Below are positions 58,355-64,000 of a stretch of 64,000 nucleotides of DNA, one piece after another. The notes beneath the pieces were generated by a model. It was not told where the DNA came from. It saw only the letters and a list, made by a program, of their open reading frames with translations, and did no database searches. Source of the DNA: Aureivirga sp. CE67 (GTDB lineage: Bacteria > Bacteroidota > Bacteroidia > Flavobacteriales > Flavobacteriaceae). Position 1 is the stretch's first letter. Each line of letters opens with the position of its first letter. Position numbers and translations under genes: made by a program. The stretch is taken from the NCBI RefSeq assembly GCF_015767245.1, contig NZ_JADOTV010000001.1:62001-126000 (forward strand). The letters are read 5' to 3'.

Positions 58355-59128
58355 TTACTTTGCTTGATTCCAATAGAAATCCATTTCTTCCAAAGTCATT
58401 TCCGTTAATTCCAGATTATTTTCTTTTGCTTTTTGCTCTAAATATTGAAATCTATAAATGAATTTTTTATTAGTTCTTTCTAAAGCGTTTTCTGGGTTAA
58501 TGTTTAAAAACCTTGCATAATTAATAATCGAAAACAAAACATCTCCTAGCTCAGATTCCATTTTATCCTGATCATTTTCTTTAATTTCATGCTGTAATTC
58601 TTCTAGTTCTTCTTGAACTTTTTCCCAAACTTGCTCTTTATTATCCCAGTCAAAACCTACACCACGAGCTTTTTCTTGAATTCTACTCGCTTTTACCATC
58701 GCTGGCAAAGATTTAGGAACTCCTTCTAAAACAGATTTCTTCCCTTTTCCTTCTTTAAGTTTCAGTTTTTCCCAGTTTCGTTTTACTTCTTCTTCATTTT
58801 CAACTTTTACATCTCCATAAATATGCGGATGTCTATAAATTAATTTTTCGGAAATAGAATTTGCAACATCAGCAATATCAAAAGCTTTTTTCTCCTCTCC
58901 TATTTTTGAATAAAAAGCGATATGTAACAATAAATCTCCTAGCTCTTTTTTTATTTCTTCTAAATCATTTTCAATAATTGCATCTCCCAGTTCGTAAGTT
59001 TCTTCAATGGTAAGATGACGTAAAGATTCTAAAGTTTGTTTTTTATCCCAAGGACATTTTTCTCTTAAATCGTCCATAATATCCAACAAACGACCAAATG
59101 CTTTTAGTTTTTCTTCTTTCGAATTCAT
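58355..59128 (-). CDS. mazG: Nucleoside triphosphate pyrophosphohydrolase MazG
   Basis: 257 aa, two MazG domains. CPWDKKQTLESLRHLTIEETYELGDAI holds the first EExxE metal site, followed by LKKELGDLLLHIAFYSKIG; the second copy is EELEELQHEIKE...ESELGDVLFSIINYARFL. The CPWD motif is typical of MazG that hydrolyses NTPs to NMP and PPi. Last gene of the def-DUF5606-ubiA-GT-HAD-mazG run, 2 nt from the HAD gene. Confidence 0.95.
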   Translation of the reverse strand: MNSKEEKLKAFGRLLDIMDDLREKCPWDKKQTLESLRHLTIEETYELGDAIIENDLEEIKKELGDLLLHIAFYSKIGEEKKAFDIADVANSISEKLIYRHPHIYGDVKVENEEEVKRNWEKLKLKEGKGKKSVLEGVPKSLPAMVKASRIQEKARGVGFDWDNKEQVWEKVQEELEELQHEIKENDQDKMESELGDVLFSIINYARFLNINPENALERTNKKFIYRFQYLEQKAKENNLELTEMTLEEMDFYWNQAK

Positions 59129-59130
59129 TA

Positions 59131-59721
59131 TTAAAATGATTTATAAAATTTATGATTTGCAATTCTTAAAATACCTTTATCACCAGAACTATCTCCGTAA
59201 GCGTAAATATCTTCGTAAGAAGCTAAATCTACTACTTCAGAAATTCTGTTTACTTTTTCTTCACCGTAGCAGTTTTTTGTTCCTAATTTTCCGTTGAAAA
59301 TTCCTTTAGTATAATCAAATTCCGTAGAAATTAATTTTACTCCATAATATTTAGCAAAAGGTTCTACCCAAATATTTATAGAAGCAGAAACGATAAACAC
59401 ATCATGGTTTTCTTTCTGATGCCATTTTAATTTCTCAACAGCTTCATCACGCATCATTTCTAAACCTTTTTCCTCAAAAAATAGAACTGCTTGCTCTTCC
59501 AACCACTCTTTTAACTTTCCTTCGTAGAAATAATCCATTACGATTTCTTTCAACTTTTCATTCGAAATAATTTTAATTAAATATAATTTAATGTAAAAAG
59601 AACGAAGCAGTAAACCAACATACATTTGTGTTTTTCCATGTGTAAATTTGATGAATTCAAACATGGTATCTTTTGTAGTTAGCGTTCCATCAAAATCGAA
59701 AATGGCTAATGTTTTTTTCAT
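59131..59721 (-). CDS. HAD-IB family phosphatase
   Basis: 196 aa. HAD motif I LAIFDFDGTLTTKDTMFEF (D9, D11), motif II VSASINIWVEP, motif IV YAYGDSSGDKGILRIA. The C1 cap is all-alpha, as in the HAD-IB (SerB-like) group. The ATGA overlap with the GT-C gene (4 nt) shows coupling. In this context it may be the phosphatase removing the 5-phosphate from polyprenyl-phosphoribose; that is inference from neighbours, as no substrate residues are diagnostic. Confidence 0.88.
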   Translation of the reverse strand: MKKTLAIFDFDGTLTTKDTMFEFIKFTHGKTQMYVGLLLRSFYIKLYLIKIISNEKLKEIVMDYFYEGKLKEWLEEQAVLFFEEKGLEMMRDEAVEKLKWHQKENHDVFIVSASINIWVEPFAKYYGVKLISTEFDYTKGIFNGKLGTKNCYGEEKVNRISEVVDLASYEDIYAYGDSSGDKGILRIANHKFYKSF

Positions 59722-61187
59722 TTTTTGTATTTAAGAATTATCATATCATCTTCATTGTGAATCACTTCGTAATCTTCTGTTTCCTGAAGATCCGAATCTT
59801 TCACATCGAAAGCTTTTTTAAATTGATTATCTAATACAATATACTCATAATCTCTATCTTTTGTATTTTCGATAAGCTCTTCAAAATTATACGCTTCCAT
59901 TCCTTTTACTTTTCTAAAGAAAGAAAACTGATTAATATTGATAATTTTTTCTTGATTTTTTATTTGGTCAAAAATTAAGTTTCCGTTTGATAAAATTTTA
60001 TTTTCTGAACCAATAATTGATTCTACTTTCTCCCCATAAGCTTCCCAATCTTTTGATTTATAAATATTAGAAACTGTAAGTTGCACCATAAAACCAACAG
60101 AACTAACTAAACAAATCAGAACGAAAATAGAACTGAATTTTTGTTTCCAATTTTCTTCTTTTTGTAAAATCTGAAAAGATTCTGTAAACAGTAATAAAAG
60201 CATTGGATAGAAAAGTAAAATATACTTTGTAGTTTTTGTATAAGCATATAATCCAAAAAGAATCATTGCTAAAAAAGTATAGATTACCAAAAATGGATTT
60301 TGTTTTTTAAGTCTTTTAAAAGTCAAGATTATAAAAAGCGTCAAAGGAACTGTAAAAACTAACCAGAATCCTTCTGAGTAATATCTTTCATGTTCCCCAA
60401 TAAGTTTTGTCAAAGGAGAATACCAATAGAAATCCGAATGTGCTAAAGATGGGTCATCCGAAAATTGGTGAATAAAATATGGAATATCTGCATAAACCAA
60501 AATATCTGCAAAATAAAGCCCGAAAACAGCTGAAGAAATTAATCCATAAATCACTGCACGAATATATTCTCTTTTGAAAAAGAAAAGATAAATCGTTGCT
60601 GCTCCAATATATACAACTCCGTTAAGATGTGTAAGAAAAGCTAATCCGGCAAAAATCGCAGAAAAAATAAAAGGTAAATTTTTCTTTGTATTTATATATT
60701 TATCTAAGAAAATAAAAGAAATAAAACCTATTGTCATTTGCATGATTTCTGGGCGAAAACTAGAGGCAAATTCTTGAAATTCGTTGGTAAGTAATAAAAC
60801 ACTAAATGGTAATAATAACACGGTATCATTCCACTTAACTTTGTATTTATTTTTAATATAATAATAGAAAATCCCTAAAAAAAGAATAGCATAAAGTAGT
60901 CCATTCATATGCAATGTAAAAAGAGACCAACCAAATACTTTTGTAATTCCATATCCGCTATAAACTAAAAATTTATGGAAAACAGATTGGTATTCATCAA
61001 TACCTAAATTTCCAAATTCTCCAATTAAATTAGAATGTACTTTTCCGTCTTTTAATAACCAATAAACTTGTTCACCAATATAATCATCATCTAGACGAGC
61101 ATTTTGGTTGAAATTAATAATAAAGAAAAATACAATTCCTATTACTAGGAAAACTTGTAAATATGTCTTTTTTAGGGGAGTTATCAT
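59718..61187 (-). CDS. GT-C fold polyprenyl-phosphate-dependent glycosyltransferase
   Basis: 489 aa with ~10 membrane helices. The first loop holds RLDDDYIGEQVYWLLKDGKVHSN (acidic Asp residues as in ArnT/PMT-type enzymes), and a late extracytoplasmic domain YGEKVESIIGSENKILSNG follows the helices. GT39-like enzymes move a sugar from a polyprenyl phosphate donor to a periplasmic acceptor. Co-transcribed with a DPPR-type UbiA (3-nt gap) and a HAD phosphatase, which suggests a pentose donor. Acceptor unknown. Confidence 0.8.
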   Translation of the reverse strand: MITPLKKTYLQVFLVIGIVFFFIINFNQNARLDDDYIGEQVYWLLKDGKVHSNLIGEFGNLGIDEYQSVFHKFLVYSGYGITKVFGWSLFTLHMNGLLYAILFLGIFYYYIKNKYKVKWNDTVLLLPFSVLLLTNEFQEFASSFRPEIMQMTIGFISFIFLDKYINTKKNLPFIFSAIFAGLAFLTHLNGVVYIGAATIYLFFFKREYIRAVIYGLISSAVFGLYFADILVYADIPYFIHQFSDDPSLAHSDFYWYSPLTKLIGEHERYYSEGFWLVFTVPLTLFIILTFKRLKKQNPFLVIYTFLAMILFGLYAYTKTTKYILLFYPMLLLLFTESFQILQKEENWKQKFSSIFVLICLVSSVGFMVQLTVSNIYKSKDWEAYGEKVESIIGSENKILSNGNLIFDQIKNQEKIININQFSFFRKVKGMEAYNFEELIENTKDRDYEYIVLDNQFKKAFDVKDSDLQETEDYEVIHNEDDMIILKYKK

Positions 61188-61190
61188 CTT

Positions 61191-62057
61191 TTAGAAATAA
61201 ATTATATAACAGAAAAATAAAATCCAAAGAATTAAAGAACTTTGAATTACACCATCTTTGTAAATTACTTTTGTTGGTGATTCTGTATTATTAAAAAGAA
61301 TTGTTTGTTGTAAATAGCGTAAAATTCCTAGCAATACGAAAATTGCTGAAATGAAAATATAATCTGATTTAAATTGCTCGATAATATCATCAGAAGTAAC
61401 ATACATAATATAAGATACAAAGGTGATACTACTCATCATCGTAATCAGAATATCAATAAATTGTAGAGAATATCCTTTTAGTGCTGTTCTAGATTTTTCA
61501 CCTGAACTATGAATTTCTCCTCTTCGTTTTGCTAAAGCTAAAATCAGAGAAAGGAAAAAAGTTAATAAAATCAGCCATTTCGAAATCTCGATTCCTGTAG
61601 CAAATCCTCCTGCAAAAACTCTTAAAACAAAACCAGTTGCAATAATTAGAATATCAATAATCGCTATATGTTTTAGTTTAAAGCTATAAGCTATGTTTAA
61701 AACAATATACCCGATAATGATATATTTTACAGACGGAACAATAACAAATAAAAATAATGCTAAAATAGAAAGTAACACACCCATAATTATTTTAGCTTGT
61801 GTTTTAGAGATTGTTCCACTTGCTAATGGTCTAAATCTCTTTTTTGGGTGCAATTTATCTTTCTCTATATCGACATAGTCATTAAGTATGTATATACTAC
61901 TAGAAGCAATACAGAAACTTAAAAATGCGTAAATAGAGTTCAGATAAATATCTTTCTCAAAAAAAGAGCCTGCAAAAAATGCAGGCATAAATATAAAAAG
62001 ATTCTTTATCCACTGTTTTACGCGTATCAGCTTAAATATTTCAGTGAAAAATTTCAT
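61191..62057 (-). CDS. UbiA-fold decaprenyl-phosphate phosphoribosyltransferase-like enzyme
   Basis: 288 aa, nine membrane helices. The first Asp motif is ILNDYVDIEKDKLHPKKRFRPLASGTIS; the HPxKxxRPxAxG ending is typical of the DPPR synthase branch (Mycobacterium Rv3806c), which couples PRPP to polyprenyl phosphate, and not of UbiA/MenA quinone enzymes. A second loop with DILIIATGFVLRVFAGG follows. In the membrane it would make polyprenyl-phosphoryl-5-phosphoribose. Neighbours: a HAD phosphatase and a GT-C transferase, the expected next steps. Confidence 0.85.
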   Translation of the reverse strand: MKFFTEIFKLIRVKQWIKNLFIFMPAFFAGSFFEKDIYLNSIYAFLSFCIASSSIYILNDYVDIEKDKLHPKKRFRPLASGTISKTQAKIIMGVLLSILALFLFVIVPSVKYIIIGYIVLNIAYSFKLKHIAIIDILIIATGFVLRVFAGGFATGIEISKWLILLTFFLSLILALAKRRGEIHSSGEKSRTALKGYSLQFIDILITMMSSITFVSYIMYVTSDDIIEQFKSDYIFISAIFVLLGILRYLQQTILFNNTESPTKVIYKDGVIQSSLILWILFFCYIIYF

Positions 62058-62063
62058 TCTTTA

Positions 62064-62501
62064 TTAGTTTTCTTCAGAAGCAGCTTCTTCAGTTTCTACT
62101 TCTTCTTCGTTTGCGATTGCAGTAAAGTCTAAACCAGCTTTTGCTAATAAGTTATACCATTGAATTACCTTACGAATGTTTGAAACATACACTCTATCTT
62201 CATCATATTCTGGTAAAATTTCACGGAATAATCCAACGATTTCTTTTTCATCTGCTTTGTGACTTACAGCAGCTTTTCCGTCAAATTTCTCTGATAAATC
62301 TTTGAAAATATCTCTTAAAGGTACTTCCTCTGTATATGAATAAATTGCGATATCATTTAAAGCACTTACATTGTGTGCAGCATTGATAGGAAAACGCTTC
62401 TTATCAACAATGTTTCCAACGATAAATCCTCCTTTTGATTGTGCAATAATCTCGTATAATCCAGGCTTACCTGCAATTGAAATAATTTTTTCTAAAGTCA
62501 T
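62064..62501 (-). CDS. DUF5606 protein
   Basis: 145 aa. Starts TLEKIISIAGKPGLYEIIAQSKGGFIVGNIVDKKRFPINAAHNVSAL, the DUF5606 pattern common next to def in Bacteroidota. The C-terminus is an acidic tail (ANEEEVETEEAASEEN). No catalytic motif; the N-terminal segment resembles a small beta-domain. Lies 12 nt after def and 6 nt before the UbiA gene. Function unknown. Confidence 0.83.
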   Translation of the reverse strand: MTLEKIISIAGKPGLYEIIAQSKGGFIVGNIVDKKRFPINAAHNVSALNDIAIYSYTEEVPLRDIFKDLSEKFDGKAAVSHKADEKEIVGLFREILPEYDEDRVYVSNIRKVIQWYNLLAKAGLDFTAIANEEEVETEEAASEEN

Positions 62502-62513
62502 ATTATTAATATT

Positions 62514-63101
62514 TTATTTTCTTTTTAATTTAGGAAAACGCATTCTATATTCTGGTGTAATTTTCCCTTTTGCTATGTTTTCTAATTTCTTTTTGATCAA
62601 TCTTTTCTTTAAAGAAGTAAGATGATCTGTAAATAAAATTCCATCAATGTGATCATACTCATGTTGGAAAACTCTTGCTGCTAAACCAGTAAGTTTTTCT
62701 GTATGCTTCTGGAAATTTTCATCTAAATACTCTACAACAATTGTGTCTTTTCTAAAAACATCCTCACGCACATTTGGAATACTTAAACATCCTTCGCTAA
62801 ATGCCCATTCATCTCCTTCTTCCTCTACAATCTGTGCATTGATAAATACTTTATTATAATTTGCTAGAAAAGCTCTTTCTTCTTCTTCTAAATCTTCATC
62901 ATCTGCAAATGGTCTCGCATCTACAAGAAAAAGACGAATCGAAAGTCCTATTTGAGGAGCTGCTAAACCTACACCATGAGCATTTGCCATAGTTTCACGC
63001 ATGTTATCGATAAGTTTATCCAATTCAGGATAATTTTCATCAATATCAACTCCTACTTTTTTCAATACGGGATCTCCGTATGCTACAATTGGTAAAATCA
63101 T
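62514..63101 (-). CDS. def: Peptide deformylase
   Basis: 195 aa. Removes the formyl group from nascent N-terminal Met. All three motifs: NAHGVGLAAPQIG (motif 1), EGCLSIPNVREDV (motif 2 Cys metal ligand), VFQHEYDHIDGILF (motif 3, HEYDH). The region between motifs 1 and 2 (residues ~62-100, acidic DEDLEEEERAF) is longer than usual. A TATTTTTG box (63133-63126) lies 25 nt upstream with a TTG core 19 nt further. Confidence 0.96.
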   Translation of the reverse strand: MILPIVAYGDPVLKKVGVDIDENYPELDKLIDNMRETMANAHGVGLAAPQIGLSIRLFLVDARPFADDEDLEEEERAFLANYNKVFINAQIVEEEGDEWAFSEGCLSIPNVREDVFRKDTIVVEYLDENFQKHTEKLTGLAARVFQHEYDHIDGILFTDHLTSLKKRLIKKKLENIAKGKITPEYRMRFPKLKRK

Positions 63102-63195
63102 TTTCTTTTGTTTACTTCAAGGCTGCAAAAATACAAAGTTCGACCGATTTTTCAACCTCTTACTAAAAGTTTTTATAAATCTGGGGAATATCTGA

Positions 63196-63606
63196 TTATA
63201 AGTTGTGTAAATAATCTTGTAGAATGATTGTTGCACTAATTTCATCGATAAGTGCTTTATTCCTACGTTGTTTCTTTTTCAAACCACTATCAATCATCGT
63301 TTGAAAAGCCATCTTAGAAGTAAATCTTTCGTCTACTCTTTTTAACGGAATTTTAGGAAAAGTTTTCTGAAATTTGTCTGCAAATTCATTTACTAACACA
63401 GCACTTTCGCTTGCAGTATTATTCATTTGTTTTGGATCTCCAAGCACCACTGTTTCTACATTTTCTTTTGAAAAATATTTCATTAAAAAAGAAAATAATT
63501 CTTTAGTATCTACAGTTGTAAGCCCTGAAGCTATTATCTTCATTTCATCAGTTACCGCAATTCCAGTACGTTTCATTCCGTAATCTATCGCTAGTATTCT
63601 TCCCAT
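63196..63606 (-). CDS. ruvX: Holliday junction resolvase-like RuvX/YqgF
   Basis: 136 aa from ATG 63606. A TTG eight codons upstream (63630) is disfavoured because it overlaps the promoter box and the family starts with MGRILAIDYG. RNase H-like fold: AIDYGMKRTGIAVTDE (first Asp), VETVVLGDPKQMNNTAS, RVDERFTSKMA (DERxTS motif) and a C-terminal KALIDEISATIILQDYL. Implicated in pre-16S rRNA 5' end processing. A TATCTTTG box lies at 63635-63628. Confidence 0.94.
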   Translation of the reverse strand: MGRILAIDYGMKRTGIAVTDEMKIIASGLTTVDTKELFSFLMKYFSKENVETVVLGDPKQMNNTASESAVLVNEFADKFQKTFPKIPLKRVDERFTSKMAFQTMIDSGLKKKQRRNKALIDEISATIILQDYLHNL

Positions 63607-63627
63607 ATTTTCATTTGTTTTGTTGAG

Positions 63628-63635
63628 CAAAGATA
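63628..63635 (-). promoter_or_regulatory. -7-like box of ruvX
   Basis: TATCTTTG on the minus strand, 21 nt before the ATG at 63606 and overlapping the alternative TTG codon at 63630, so it supports the ATG start. Confidence 0.45.
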
Positions 63636-63689
63636 CTCAGAAATCGATGACAATTCTATCAAAAACGATTCCATTTTTCAAATATTATG

Positions 63690-63697
63690 TATTTTTG
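63690..63697 (+). promoter_or_regulatory. -7-like box of the terminal lipoprotein gene
   Basis: TATTTTTG ending 7 nt before the ATG at 63705. The start point would fall at or next to the start codon. Confidence 0.4.
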
Positions 63698-63704
63698 AAA
63701 TAAA

Positions 63705-64000
63705 ATGATGAAATCAACGATTTATTCTTTTCTGACACTTTTTCTAATTTTAGCTTGTACAAAAAAAGAAACTCCAAAATTTCAAATAATTGGAGATTTT
63801 AATGGTGATAAAATTTCTGAATCACTTTTTGAAAATAAAATAAAGAATGAAACTTACGAAATTAAAAGTTCCAACTCTTTGATACATAACTTCGAGATTC
63901 CTACAAGCACAAATAACCTTTTGTTACTGGAAAATATTGGTGATTTAAACCAAAATGGAAAAGATGAAGTTGCAATTATTTATAACCTTCCCGATTTCTC
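63705..64000 (+). CDS. Lipoprotein, start of gene (runs off window)
   Basis: About 98 codons are visible, with no stop. Double ATG at 63705/63708; lipobox at LTLFLILACTKKE. The mature part has DFNGDKISESLF and a late IGDLNQNGKDEVAIIYN, an Asp/Asn-rich calcium-loop pattern (DxNxNGxD) seen in FG-GAP/VCBS-type repeats. Complete function cannot be judged. Confidence 0.7.
   Translation, partial: MMKSTIYSFLTLFLILACTKKETPKFQIIGDFNGDKISESLFENKIKNETYEIKSSNSLIHNFEIPTSTNNLLLLENIGDLNQNGKDEVAIIYNLPDF

Noticed and set aside
1-64000. tRNA, rRNA, insertion sequences, prophage, defence systems
   Set aside because: No cloverleaf, rRNA core, transposase, integrase, restriction, CRISPR-Cas or phage gene was recognised in the window.

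Overview
This window looks like a chromosomal segment from a member of the Flavobacteriaceae (phylum Bacteroidota). The DNA is very AT-rich. Many genes are preceded by the Bacteroidota-type promoter pattern TTTG-N18-20-TAnnTTTG. There is a type IX secretion sorting domain, many short Cys-box lipoproteins, kelch/DUF4270/DUF4907/DUF6268 proteins, a short primary sigma factor and the rpmB-rpmG-DUF4295 cluster. I found no rRNA, tRNA, insertion sequence, prophage or CRISPR array.

Layout. 1-5.6 kb: start of a long-form GAPDH gene (runs off the left edge), a DegP/HtrA protease and a fibronectin-III adhesin-like T9SS cargo with near-identical internal repeats. 5.9-9.8 kb: small exported proteins, guanine deaminase, then the distal genes of a long minus-strand run. 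8-14.5 kb: TPR protein, ribH, small membrane protein, mutL (with a striking linker repeat), two rhomboid proteases and a membrane-anchored EEP-family enzyme. 14.6-16.1 kb: recF and a DciA-like DUF721 gene. 16-20 kb: a lipoprotein, a large unrecognised protein, a half-length TauE/SafE protein and a lytic transglycosylase. 20-27.3 kb: a LytTR/LytS two-component system with DUF4907 and kelch lipoproteins and a DUF6268 barrel, divergent from a DUF4270 lipoprotein and another outer-membrane barrel; this reads as one envelope module of unknown function. 27.4-30.6 kb: OM barrel, an unpaired transketolase C-half, a YkgJ protein and two lipocalin-like lipoproteins.

31-34.6 kb: a four-gene operon (MaoC-type hydratase, PrpF-type isomerase, isochorismatase-fold protein lacking the usual Cys, CoA-transferase) that looks like an unassigned dicarboxylate/CoA catabolic route. 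34.7-43.7 kb: 3D-domain protein, TspO, an intergenic repeat element, ABC exporter, phosphoglucomutase, ftsY, DUF4295, rpmG, rpmB, cinA. 44-52 kb: FAH-family enzyme, menB, M43 metalloprotease lipoprotein, unknown lipoprotein, a TetR-RomA-like pair that share a palindromic operator, menC (TTG start) and a CPBP protease. 53.4-56.4 kb: cobalamin salvage operon (cobS, cobC, BtuF-like lipoprotein) with a DEDDh exonuclease. 56.5-63.6 kb: rpe, rpoD, and a tight operon def-DUF5606-UbiA-GTC-HAD-mazG, in which the UbiA/HAD/GT-C trio suggests polyprenyl-phosphate-pentose synthesis and transfer. ruvX and the start of a lipoprotein gene close the window.

Functions are read from motifs and remembered family features only; no database search was run. 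Promoter and terminator calls come from visual motif and hairpin inspection.
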